This document shows positions 43,357 through 51,738 of a stretch of 64,000 nt of DNA, one piece after another (position 1 is the first letter of the stretch; each line of letters starts with the position of its first letter). The notes below the pieces were generated by a model. That model made no database searches, was not told the DNA's origin, and saw only the letters and a program-made list of their open reading frames with translations. A program made the translations under genes and the position numbers. This DNA comes from Pseudomonas marginalis (GTDB taxonomy: Bacteria > Pseudomonadota > Gammaproteobacteria > Pseudomonadales > Pseudomonadaceae), in contig NZ_VTFG01000002.1 in NCBI RefSeq assembly GCF_008692035.1, positions 1,488,001-1,552,000 on the forward strand, written 5' to 3'.

Positions 43357-45186
43357 ATGAACGGAGTTCAGCACGTGTTTTCGATTTCCCGCCGCCAACT
43401 GTCACTCATGGCCGCAGCCCTGACCCTGGCTGCCTGCCACACCCCGGTCAACGACCAGCCACCGGCACCGGAGTTGGGCTCTGGCTATCGCACCGACCTC
43501 AGCACCCGCCATGCCGAGCGCCATATGGCCGCCGCCGCCAACCCGCTGGCGGCCGAGGCCGGCCGCGAGATGTTGCGCCAGGGCGGCTCGGCCATTGACG
43601 CCGCCATTGCGATGCAGGCGGTGTTGACCCTGGTGGAACCACAATCCTCCGGCATTGGCGGCGGTGCGTTCATCATGCTGTGGGACGGGAAAAACGTGCA
43701 CGCCTATGACGGCCGGGAAACGGCTCCGGCCGGGGCGACCGAGCGGTTGTTCCTGAACGCCGACGGCACGCCGATGGCCTTCACCGACGCGCAGATCGGC
43801 GGGCGTTCGGTGGGCACGCCCGGGGTGCTGCGGGCCTTGGAAATGGCCCATAGGAAGACCGGCCGCCTGCAATGGGCCAAGCTGTTCGAGCCGGCGATTC
43901 GCTTGTCGGAGCAGGGCTTCGCGATTTCACCGCGCTTGCACAGCCTGATCGCCGCAGACCGCTTTATCCCGCAATCGCCGGAGATGGCGGCCTACTTTCT
44001 GAATGCCGACGGCACGCCAAAAGCCGCCGGTACACGGCTGAAAAACCCGGCGCTGGCCGCTGTGTTCAAGCGCATTGCCAAGGAAGGACCGGACGCCCTG
44101 TACCACGGGCCGATTGCCGACGAGATTGCGCGCAAGGTGCAGGGCAACCGTAATGCCGGCAGCCTGACTCAAGCCGACCTCAAGGGCTACGCCGCCAAGG
44201 AACGCGTGCCGCTGTGCACCGATTACAAACGCTGGAAAATCTGCGGCATGCCGCCGCCGTCCTCAGGCGGGATTGCGATCGCGCAGATGCTCGGCACATT
44301 GCAGGCCCTGGAAGCTCGCGCCCCGCACCTGGCCATCGCGCCGATGACACCGATAAAAAGCGCTTCGCCTGCCGGGCTTGAGCCCACGCCCGAGGCCGTG
44401 CACCTGATCGCCGAAGCCGGTCGCCTGGCCTTTGCCGACCGTGCGCTGTACGTGGCCGATGCGGACTTCACACCGGTGCCGGTGGCCGGCCTCGTGGCCC
44501 CGAACTACCTGGCACAGCGTGCCACGCTGATCGGCGAGCGCAGCCTGGGCATCGCCAAGCCAGGCCGACCGGCCGGTATTCAAGTCGCGTATGCACCGGA
44601 CCGTTCGCCGCTGCGCATCTCCACGTCACAAGTCGTCGCCGTAGATGACCTGGGTGGCGCCGTGTCGATGACTACCACGGTGGAAGCAGCGTTTGGCTCC
44701 CATGTAATGGTCCAGGGCTTCTTGCTCAATAACCAGATGACCGACTTCTCATTCATCCCCGAAGAAAACGGCCAGCCGGTCGCCAACCGCGTGCAACCCG
44801 GCAAACGCCCGCGCTCGGCGATGGCGCCGACCCTGGTGTTCGACCGCGAGAGCGGTGAATTGCTGGCTACGCTCGGTTCGCCGGGCGGCTCGCAAATCAT
44901 CGAGTACGTGAGCAAATCCCTGGTGGCGCTGCTCGACTGGAAACTCGACCCGCAAGCCGCCATCGGCCTGCCCAATTTCGGCAGCCGCAATGGGGCTACC
45001 GAGCTGGAGGCCGGGTTGTTCAGCCCAGGCCTGAAGCAGGTATTGAAGGACAAGGGCCATGAGCTGAGCGAGATCGACATGACCAGCGGCATCCAGGCCA
45101 TCGTGCTCAAGCGGGACGCCCAGGGTAAGGTGTCGCTCAGCGGCGGCGCCGACCCTCGGCGCGAAGGCGAGGCGCTCGGCGACTGA
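43357..45186 (+). CDS. ggt: Gamma-glutamyltransferase
   Basis: Hydrolyses or transfers the gamma-glutamyl group of glutathione and similar compounds in the periplasm. The 609-residue precursor has a lipobox-like LTLAACHTP (Cys27), so it may be lipid-anchored. Self-cleavage is expected before Thr423 in ISTSQVVAVD, which aligns with Thr391 of the E. coli enzyme (Asp seven residues later in both). EPQSSGIGGGAF and PPPSSGG are other conserved segments. A GTG at 43375 is an alternative start. Confidence 0.95.
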   Translation: MNGVQHVFSISRRQLSLMAAALTLAACHTPVNDQPPAPELGSGYRTDLSTRHAERHMAAAANPLAAEAGREMLRQGGSAIDAAIAMQAVLTLVEPQSSGIGGGAFIMLWDGKNVHAYDGRETAPAGATERLFLNADGTPMAFTDAQIGGRSVGTPGVLRALEMAHRKTGRLQWAKLFEPAIRLSEQGFAISPRLHSLIAADRFIPQSPEMAAYFLNADGTPKAAGTRLKNPALAAVFKRIAKEGPDALYHGPIADEIARKVQGNRNAGSLTQADLKGYAAKERVPLCTDYKRWKICGMPPPSSGGIAIAQMLGTLQALEARAPHLAIAPMTPIKSASPAGLEPTPEAVHLIAEAGRLAFADRALYVADADFTPVPVAGLVAPNYLAQRATLIGERSLGIAKPGRPAGIQVAYAPDRSPLRISTSQVVAVDDLGGAVSMTTTVEAAFGSHVMVQGFLLNNQMTDFSFIPEENGQPVANRVQPGKRPRSAMAPTLVFDRESGELLATLGSPGGSQIIEYVSKSLVALLDWKLDPQAAIGLPNFGSRNGATELEAGLFSPGLKQVLKDKGHELSEIDMTSGIQAIVLKRDAQGKVSLSGGADPRREGEALGD

Positions 45187-45209
45187 TTTTATTGAACGGA
45201 GGTAAGCCC

Positions 45210-45932
45210 TTGCATCAGGCTGAAAATCTCGCTGCCATCCCTGGCATCGACCACGGTTTCTGTTCGATCGACGACCCACGGCGCCCGGATGAAGTGTTCA
45301 TCTGCAAGCAAGTGCACAGCGCCTCGGTGATTGAATGGCAGGCCGGCCAGGTGGCCAATACGATCGAGGCCGATGGGGTGTTGACGCACCACGCTCACCC
45401 GATCGCGGTGATCACCGCCGATTGCCTGCCCATTCTGTTCGCGTCGAAAACCGGCGAACGGGTGGCCGCAGTCCATGGCGGCTGGAAGGGGCTGCAACGC
45501 GGGATTATCGCCAACGTCATGCAGCGCTTTGCCGCCGAAGGGATTGCAGCCGACCAGCTGCAAGTAGCTATCGGCCCCTCGATCAAGCCGTGCTGTTATG
45601 AAGTGAGCGACGGGTTTATCGCCGAGTTCCAGAGTGACCAAGGGCACCTGTGGCAACACGCCCAGGCGCCGTGGAGCTACGTGCAACCGGCACCGCTGCG
45701 GTCCCCGCAAATCAGTCCGCCCCATGCAAGGCAAGCAGGCAGTGCGTGGTTTGACTTGAGCGGGTATGGGTTGTTGCTGCTGCAAGCGGTGGGTGTCAAG
45801 CGTGAGCAGATCGACGTGAGCGAGGTGTGCACCTACTGCACGTCGCCGACGTTTGCCAGCTACCGCAGAAGGACGCATCAGCCGGAGGAAGCGAAGACGT
45901 TGATTTATTCGTGGATTGCTCGCACAGACTAA
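45210..45932 (+). CDS. pgeF: Peptidoglycan editing factor PgeF (YfiH/laccase-domain family)
   Basis: Removes wrongly incorporated L-Ser from muropeptide precursors in E. coli; older names are laccase-domain or polyphenol oxidase protein. The TTG at 45210 is taken as start because GGAGG stands 7 bp before it; it gives 240 residues. The metal/active-site residues lie in QVHSASV, ITADCLPILF and AAVHGGWKGL. It follows ggt by 23 bp. Confidence 0.9.
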   Translation: MHQAENLAAIPGIDHGFCSIDDPRRPDEVFICKQVHSASVIEWQAGQVANTIEADGVLTHHAHPIAVITADCLPILFASKTGERVAAVHGGWKGLQRGIIANVMQRFAAEGIAADQLQVAIGPSIKPCCYEVSDGFIAEFQSDQGHLWQHAQAPWSYVQPAPLRSPQISPPHARQAGSAWFDLSGYGLLLLQAVGVKREQIDVSEVCTYCTSPTFASYRRRTHQPEEAKTLIYSWIARTD

Positions 45933-45935
45933 TAG

Positions 45936-46067
45936 GAGAAGGCCTACAACACTCTTTCTCAAATCCTCTACATGTCTTCAGAGACTTACGGCAAGGGCGC
46001 TACGGAGAATATTCCAGCGCACATCCTGTACAAAATTGCGAAGGAGATGAACCATGCCTCTCACTGA
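45936..46067 (+). pseudogene. C-terminal remnant of a RelE/HigB-like toxin
   Basis: An open stretch without start codon encodes KAYNTLSQILYMSSETYGKG then ATENIPAHILYKIAKEMNH before a stop that overlaps the antitoxin start by 14 bp. The YGKG-x-x-ENI pattern followed by a helix resembles the last strand and helix of RelE/HigB toxins, and the toxin-first, overlapping antitoxin order is that of HigBA-type operons. The 5' part is gone: a stop lies in frame at 45933, at the pgeF stop. Remnant too short for certainty. Confidence 0.5.
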
Positions 46068-46368
46068 TAAACAACTGCAGGAACGTGACGCCAAACGCAA
46101 TATCGGCGAAGAATTACTGAGCGCTGTTCAGGATGTTAAAGCAGGACGCTACGGCGCCGTGCAACAGATCGAAATCACTCAAGCTGCCGAAGCAAGAAGC
46201 AAGACAGGACTGTCGCAACCCAAATTTGCCGAGCTTTTGGGGGTTTCGGTAAGGACCCTTCAGGAGTGGGAACAGGGGCGTCGTTCCCCCTCCGGCGCAG
46301 CACGCTCACTGCTGCATATTGCGGCCATAAGGCCAGACGTTTTTCGGGAGGTCCTCAGTAAGGCCTGA
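46054..46368 (+). CDS. HigA/NadS-type antitoxin-like helix-turn-helix protein (orphan)
   Basis: A 104-residue XRE-type DNA-binding protein: charged N-terminal helix (QERDAKRNIGEELLSAVQDV) and a C-terminal helix-turn-helix with GLSQPKFAELLGVSVRTLQE and the WEQGRRSPSGAARSLL signature of type II antitoxins. AAGGAG precedes the ATG. Its partner toxin gene seems to be only a fragment, so it is either an orphan regulator or a relic. Confidence 0.85.
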   Translation: MPLTDKQLQERDAKRNIGEELLSAVQDVKAGRYGAVQQIEITQAAEARSKTGLSQPKFAELLGVSVRTLQEWEQGRRSPSGAARSLLHIAAIRPDVFREVLSKA

Positions 46369-46394
46369 TGGCATTACTGGCCACTCCCTGAAGA

Positions 46395-47489
46395 TCAACG
46401 GCTGATCTTCAACCCCTTCCGCCCCGCATGCCGCTCCAACGCCAGCTCGATCAAACGGCTCACCAGCTCGCTGTAGCTCATGCCCGCTGCCTGCCACAAT
46501 TTGGGGTACATGCTGATGCGGGTGAAGCCGGGCAGTGAGTTGATTTCGTTGATCAGCACTTCGCCGTCGTCGGTCAGGAACACATCGACCCGCGCCAACC
46601 CCGCGCAGCCCAACACCTCAAATGCCTCAAGGGCCAAGCGGCGAATCCGCTCACTGGCTGCATGGCTGATGTCCGCCGGCACCACCACCTGGGCCGCCTG
46701 GCCGTCGATGTATTTACTGTCGTAGGAGTAGAAACCGCTGTTCACCACGATCTCGCCGCAGCCGCTGGCCACAGGGTTTTCGTTGCCCAGCACGGCGCAT
46801 TCGATTTCGCGGCCCTGGACCGCCGACTCCACCAGCACCTTTTGATCAAAACCCAGGGCCAGTTCAACCGCGGCGTGGTACTCAGCCTCGTTGCCAACCT
46901 TGCTCACACCCACCGAAGAACCCTGGTTGGCCGGTTTGACGAACATCGGCAGGCCGAGTTTATTCACCGCTGTTTCAAAGGAAGTACGCGCGGCGTTGCT
47001 GCGGGTCAGGGTGATGAACGGCGTCACGGCAATGCCTGCGTCGCGCAGCAGGCGTTTGCTGATGTCCTTGTCCATGCACACCGCTGAGCCGAGCACGTCG
47101 GAACCGACGAAAGGCAGGTCAGCCATGCGCAACAGGCCTTGCAGGCAGCCGTCTTCGCCGAGGGTGCCGTGGACGATGGGAAAGATCACGTCGATGTGTG
47201 CCAGCAGGCCGTTACCGGAGGTTTCCACCACCTGCTGGCTGGCCTTGCCGGGTACCACCGCCAGTTCGCGGTTGGATTGGTTGAGTGCGATGAGTGCCGG
47301 GTTTTCCTGGTTGATCAGGAAGTTCGAGGTCTCGTTGAGGTGCCAGTGGCCGGCCTTGTCGATGCCGATCAAAACCGGCTCGAAGCGGGTGCGGTCGAGT
47401 GCATCGACAATATTGCGCGCCGACTGCAACGAGACTTCGTGCTCGGCCGAACGGCCACCAAAAATAATCCCTACCCGCACCTTGCTCAT
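46395..47489 (-). CDS. ddlA: D-alanine--D-alanine ligase (DdlA type)
   Basis: Makes the D-Ala-D-Ala dipeptide of peptidoglycan. The 364-residue length is that of the A form; the N-terminus KVRVGIIFGGRSAEHEVSLQ, the ATP-grasp region with FVKPANQGSSVGVSKV, and the C-terminal INEINSLPGFTRISMYPKLW are all conserved. Stand-alone, not in a mur cluster, so it is likely a second ligase beside DdlB. Confidence 0.96.
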   Translation of the reverse strand: MSKVRVGIIFGGRSAEHEVSLQSARNIVDALDRTRFEPVLIGIDKAGHWHLNETSNFLINQENPALIALNQSNRELAVVPGKASQQVVETSGNGLLAHIDVIFPIVHGTLGEDGCLQGLLRMADLPFVGSDVLGSAVCMDKDISKRLLRDAGIAVTPFITLTRSNAARTSFETAVNKLGLPMFVKPANQGSSVGVSKVGNEAEYHAAVELALGFDQKVLVESAVQGREIECAVLGNENPVASGCGEIVVNSGFYSYDSKYIDGQAAQVVVPADISHAASERIRRLALEAFEVLGCAGLARVDVFLTDDGEVLINEINSLPGFTRISMYPKLWQAAGMSYSELVSRLIELALERHAGRKGLKISR

Positions 47490-47533
47490 GACCCGGCCTC
47501 ACTGTTGAAAGTAAGGCTTCTTACCACGGACGG

Positions 47534-48172
47534 TCAGCGATTCGCTACCAGGTGTGCGCCGAACAACACGTAGCAACCGCCGGCAAAACGGTCGAGCCAT
47601 TTGCGCGAGCGGCTGTAGAGGTTGGCCATGTGCGCACTGGAAAACACCAGGGCCACGCAGGAATACCAGCTGAACGACAGGGTGGCCATGGTGATCACCG
47701 CCAGGGTCAGCAGCATCGGCGACGGCGACGGCGGCATGGTGGAGGCGAAGATGGTGGCGACGAACAACGCGGCCTTGGGGTTGGACAGGTTGCCCAGCAA
47801 CCCCAGGCGCCAGGCGGAAAACAACGAGCGGCGCGCTTCGTCCGGCAACAGGCTCTGGCCCATCGCCGGTGCCGAGCGCTTGAACAGTTTCAGCCCCAGG
47901 TAAATCAGGTAGCAGCCGCCGATGATCTTGAACGCCAGATACAACATGGGCGCGGCGGTAAACAGCGACTTGATGCCCAGCCCACCCGCCAGCCCCCACA
48001 TGATCGTGCCAGTGGACACGCCCGCCGAAGCCACCACGCCATGGCGGCGCGAACAACTGGCAGCCAACTGTGCGGTGTTGAAGAAGTTGGGACCCGGCGT
48101 CACCACCGCCACCGTCCACAGCAGGGCCAGCGAGACCAGAGGCGCCACATAGGTGGGGTTGATAAATTCCAT
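47534..48172 (-). CDS. LysE family amino acid exporter
   Basis: A 212-residue inner membrane protein with five or six helices and the LysE/RhtB start WTVAVVTPGPNFFNTAQLA; AGVSTGTIMWGLAGGLG is also typical. It probably exports an amino acid. It is divergent from an AraC regulator across about 140 bp, a common pairing that suggests regulation by that protein. Confidence 0.9.
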   Translation of the reverse strand: MEFINPTYVAPLVSLALLWTVAVVTPGPNFFNTAQLAASCSRRHGVVASAGVSTGTIMWGLAGGLGIKSLFTAAPMLYLAFKIIGGCYLIYLGLKLFKRSAPAMGQSLLPDEARRSLFSAWRLGLLGNLSNPKAALFVATIFASTMPPSPSPMLLTLAVITMATLSFSWYSCVALVFSSAHMANLYSRSRKWLDRFAGGCYVLFGAHLVANR

Positions 48173-48309
48173 GGGGCGGCTCCATCAGCGCAGGGCACGA
48201 GCAGGGAGCATAGACCTCGCCCGCCGCCTGCACAATCGTACAAGACCCCGGCAGACAAGGGATGCAGACTGGGTTAACGTGTTTCCACCTCTTTTTGTGA
48301 CAAGCCACT

Positions 48310-49119
48310 ATGGGCAAACCGACCCGCAACTTCGACTGGCTGCACCGTGCCCCCCACGCCAGCGGCCTGGACCGTATCGAGGCGTACTTCGCCGGTTTCG
48401 CCTTCGACCCCCATCGCCATGACACCTATGCCATCGGGCGTACCTTGTCTGGCGTACAGAGTTTTCACTACCGCGGCGACATGATCCACAGCCTGCCCGG
48501 CACGACCATGGTGCTTCATCCCGATGAGACCCACGACGGCCACGCCGGCAGTGAGGAAGGTTTCAAGTACCGGATGATTTACGTGGAGCCGTCGCTGATC
48601 CAGCAGATACTTGGCGGCAAGCCGTTGCCGTTTATCCCCGGCGGCTTGTCCACTGACCCCAGGCTGTTCCGCGCCAGCGATGTGCTGCTGCAAAACCTGG
48701 ATAACCCCATCGACCCATTGCAGGAACAGGACGCGATGTTCGACCTGGCCCACGCGCTGAGCAACGCCGCGGGCGCCATCGTCAGCCGCAAGGCGTTCGA
48801 TTACGTCGCCGCCGAGCGCGCCCGGGAGTTTATCCACAGCGCCCTGGGCCGCAGCATCACCCTGGACGAAATGGCCGACCACGCCGGCCGCGACCGCTGG
48901 GCATTGTCGCGGGACTTTCGCGTGCTGTTCGGCACCAGCCCCTATCGCTACCTGACGATGCGCCGTCTGGACCTGGTGCGCAGTCTGCTGGCACAGGGGC
49001 AGTCGCTGGTGGACGCGGCGCTGACCGCCGGCTTCACCGACCAGAGCCACATGACCCGGCAATTTCGCAGCACCTACGGTATGCCGCCGTCGCGATGGGT
49101 GAAGATGCTCGGGCGTTGA
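48310..49119 (+). CDS. AraC family transcriptional regulator
   Basis: A 269-residue protein with an N-terminal cupin sensor domain (FDPHRHDTYAIGRTLSGVQ, residues about 30-100) and a C-terminal double helix-turn-helix (LDEMADHAGRDRWALSRDF; VDAALTAGFTDQSHMTRQF). Divergent from the lysE-type exporter, its probable target. Confidence 0.92.
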   Translation: MGKPTRNFDWLHRAPHASGLDRIEAYFAGFAFDPHRHDTYAIGRTLSGVQSFHYRGDMIHSLPGTTMVLHPDETHDGHAGSEEGFKYRMIYVEPSLIQQILGGKPLPFIPGGLSTDPRLFRASDVLLQNLDNPIDPLQEQDAMFDLAHALSNAAGAIVSRKAFDYVAAERAREFIHSALGRSITLDEMADHAGRDRWALSRDFRVLFGTSPYRYLTMRRLDLVRSLLAQGQSLVDAALTAGFTDQSHMTRQFRSTYGMPPSRWVKMLGR

Positions 49120-49125
49120 GTACGC

Positions 49126-49701
49126 TTATAGCGAATGCCCATCGATGGGCTCGCCGATGCTCAGGAAATGACCACCCGCTACATGGTGCAAGGTGCGTAA
49201 CTGATCATGCCCTTCAAAGTGCCAGCGGCCTTCGCTGAACACACGTTCGTCGGCATAGGCTGCGACCACTTCGCCGAGGAACAGGTCATAGGCCTGCTGG
49301 TTGTGGGGCTCGGGGAGCAAGCGGCATTCCAGCCAGGCTACACAGCCTTCCAGCAACGGCGCCTCAGTGTGTTCACCGTTGAAGGTTTGCAGGCCATAAG
49401 CGGCGAACTTGTCACGCTCGGTGCCGGTGGTATTGCCGACCGTCTGCACGAGGTCGACCTGGGCCACACAGGGCACCTGCAGCACGAAGCTGCCGGCACC
49501 TTCCAGCAATTGGCGAGTCCAGGTGGCCTTGTCCAGCACCACGGCGACTTTCGGCGGTTCGAAATCCAGCGGCATGGCCCAGGCGGCCGCCATGATATTG
49601 CGCTGGCCGTTGTGGGCCGCACTCACCAGCACGGTTGGCCCGTGGTTGAGCAAACGATAGGCCTTGGGCAACGGAACGGGGCGGCAGTGGGTAGGGCTCA
49701 T
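49126..49701 (-). CDS. Flavin reductase family protein
   Basis: A 191-residue FMN-binding split-barrel protein. The segments TVLVSAAHNGQRNIMAAAW, PPKVAVVLDKATWTRQLL and TGTERDKFAAYGL are typical of flavin reductase-like domains. The ATG at 49701 (MSPTHCRPVPLPKAYRLL) is preferred over one 14 codons upstream that adds a basic leader. It may act alone or supply reduced flavin to an oxygenase encoded elsewhere. Confidence 0.87.
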   Translation of the reverse strand: MSPTHCRPVPLPKAYRLLNHGPTVLVSAAHNGQRNIMAAAWAMPLDFEPPKVAVVLDKATWTRQLLEGAGSFVLQVPCVAQVDLVQTVGNTTGTERDKFAAYGLQTFNGEHTEAPLLEGCVAWLECRLLPEPHNQQAYDLFLGEVVAAYADERVFSEGRWHFEGHDQLRTLHHVAGGHFLSIGEPIDGHSL

Positions 49702-49759
49702 GGAGGATCGGCTCTTCAAACGAAAAAACCTACGATACCTCAAGCATCAGCCCTATGGA

Positions 49760-51076
49760 TCAGCTCGACAGTTGGTTAGCGAATTGTCCTACGGCGCTGA
49801 CCACCTTCTGTGCGCCGTCCTGGATCTCCACGATCACCGTGCCCGCTTCCGCCGCCAGGGCCAGGCCTTGCTCGGCTTGCAGGCGGCCGTCGGTCATCAG
49901 GGCCACCGCGTCGCGGGCCATATCCTGGTTCTGACGCACCACACCAACAATTTCCTCGGTGGCTTTGCTGGTCCGTGATGCCAACTGGCGCACCTCATCG
50001 GCCACCACCGCAAAGCCCCGGCCTTGCTCGCCGGCACGTGCCGCTTCGATGGCCGCGTTGAGCGCCAGCAAATTGGTCTGTTCGGCAATGCCGCTGATGG
50101 TCTTGACGATGGTGCCGATCACTTGGGATTGCGCGTTCAGTGCCTCGATGCCTTCACCCGCCGCCTGCATGTGCGTGGCCAGGTCGCGCATCACCTCCAC
50201 CGCCTGCGTCACCACGGTGGTACCGCGCTGGGCGCTGTCGTCGGTATGCAACGAGGTGCTGTAGGCAATGTTCGCGGCCTCGGCGACGGCTTGCTCCCGA
50301 TTGACCTGATCGGTAATCACCGTGGCGAACTTGACCACTTTGTACAAACGATCATTGGCGTCCAGCACCGGATTGTAGGTGGCTTCCAGCCACACCACGC
50401 GGCCATGGCTGTCCACACGCTTGAAGCGCGCTGCGACGAATTCTCCGGCGTTCAGGCGTTTCCAGAAATGCTGGTACTCGGCGCTGTTGTACTCCTGCGG
50501 CTCACAGAAGATACGGTGATGCTTGCCCTGGATCTGCGCCAGGCTGTAGCCCATGCCGCTGAGGAAACGGTCGTTCGCGGTCAGCACGTGCCCATCCAGG
50601 TCAAACTCGATCACGGCGGTGGAACGCACCAGCGCGGTGATCAGGTTTTCATGCTCGCGCGACGCTTCGATGGTGCGGGTGAGGTCGCTGGAGTAAATCG
50701 AAAAATGCTTGATGCGCCCATCGGAACTGCGCACCGGCTGCACAATCGAGCGCAACCAGGCTTCCTGCCCGTTACCGCGCATCAGGCGTACGGCGCCGGC
50801 GAAATGCTCACCGCGCAGCAGGGCGTTCTTGAAGCGCTGCTGGAATTCGTCCTGGCGCACATGGGCGGGCACCAGGTCTTCGATGGGGCGCCCCAGCAGC
50901 GTGGAACTCTGGTAGACCAGTTCCTGCAGAAAGTTGGCATTGGCCCATTCAACCCGACCTTCTGCGTCCAGCGTCAGGCAGAGCATTTCGCTTTCCAGGC
51001 TCTCCCTGACCTGTTGCAAGCTGGACAGTTCTTCGCGAAGAGCGGACAGCTCCTGCTTCAAGCGGGTGTTAAACAT
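49760..51076 (-). CDS. Soluble PAS-domain methyl-accepting chemotaxis protein
   Basis: A 438-residue cytoplasmic receptor: short N-terminal coiled coil (NTRLKQELSALREELSSLQ), two PAS domains (about residues 25-140 and 145-265), and a methyl-accepting signalling domain from about residue 300 with the hairpin tip GIAEQTNLLALNAAIEAARA. No membrane segments. The layout is like BdlA or Aer2-type sensors of P. aeruginosa, which sense redox, gas or small ligands. The ATG at 51076 is chosen because longer frames add an unrelated leader. Confidence 0.92.
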   Translation of the reverse strand: MFNTRLKQELSALREELSSLQQVRESLESEMLCLTLDAEGRVEWANANFLQELVYQSSTLLGRPIEDLVPAHVRQDEFQQRFKNALLRGEHFAGAVRLMRGNGQEAWLRSIVQPVRSSDGRIKHFSIYSSDLTRTIEASREHENLITALVRSTAVIEFDLDGHVLTANDRFLSGMGYSLAQIQGKHHRIFCEPQEYNSAEYQHFWKRLNAGEFVAARFKRVDSHGRVVWLEATYNPVLDANDRLYKVVKFATVITDQVNREQAVAEAANIAYSTSLHTDDSAQRGTTVVTQAVEVMRDLATHMQAAGEGIEALNAQSQVIGTIVKTISGIAEQTNLLALNAAIEAARAGEQGRGFAVVADEVRQLASRTSKATEEIVGVVRQNQDMARDAVALMTDGRLQAEQGLALAAEAGTVIVEIQDGAQKVVSAVGQFANQLSS

Positions 51077-51180
51077 AGGGCACCGAGGTCGATGGGAGAG
51101 AAGTATCAGATCTGCATCGGCCCTATGGGCTGTTTCTGAAGCGAACTCAGGCGCTACACCCCACTCTTTTTTTGACGCCA

Positions 51181-51513
51181 TTAACTGCCGTTATTCCGGC
51201 ACACGCCCATGACTTGGTACTCCAACGTGGTGAGCTTGCCGCTGGAGTCTTCATAGGTCATGCGCGAAGGCACGGTATTGCACGCGCGGATCGGCGGCGT
51301 CACGTTGACCACCTTGGCAATGTCCAGGTCCATGCCATAGCGATACACCTGGACCTGGGGCGCCGGCTTACCGTTTCTCTCGGCGTAGGCGGCCATGGCT
51401 TTTTCATTGCGTTCCATCATCAGGGCAAAGGTCCGGTCCCCCCCGCCTTCGGCCAATGCGCCGAATGACAGGACGGCCGTTAGTACACCCACGCCTGCGG
51501 TAGAAAAGTTCAT
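51181..51513 (-). CDS. DUF2790 domain protein, periplasmic
   Basis: A 110-residue secreted protein with a signal peptide (MNFSTAGVGVLTAVLSFGALA) and the DUF2790 core QVYRYGMDLDIAKVVNVT, with two cysteines (ACN and GVCRN) that could form a disulfide. The ATG at 51513 with an AGGAACAGG site is preferred over an adjacent GTG. Members occur in several copies in pseudomonads, some near metal-response genes; here it is divergent from the OprD porin across a region with a CzcR-like box. Confidence 0.85.
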   Translation of the reverse strand: MNFSTAGVGVLTAVLSFGALAEGGGDRTFALMMERNEKAMAAYAERNGKPAPQVQVYRYGMDLDIAKVVNVTPPIRACNTVPSRMTYEDSSGKLTTLEYQVMGVCRNNGS

Positions 51514-51610
51514 CACCTGTTCCTCGACTGAAAGTTCAGTGCCGAGACTAACGAACGAACCCTGACGCGATGTTCACCAGAACATTACTTATTTGTTAGG
51601 TGGCGACGAG

Positions 51611-51626
51611 CTTCCAGAATTGTAAT
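51611..51626 (+). promoter_or_regulatory. CzcR/CopR-like box before the OprD porin gene
   Basis: CTTCCAGAATTGTAAT, sharing 12-13 of 16 positions with the boxes at 53111 and 61015. It lies 113 bp before the porin ATG. No clear -10 sits at the 33-nt distance found for the other two boxes, so it may repress rather than activate; CzcR is known to repress oprD in P. aeruginosa. Confidence 0.5.
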
Positions 51627-51738
51627 GTTCACGCCACCCAATCGTTATCCACGGTTTGCAACTATCAGCCCGGGCCAGATCAATAAGAACGCCCGCCTCC
51701 ATAAGAAGCTGATAACTGCCAACACCGAGGAGCGAAAC

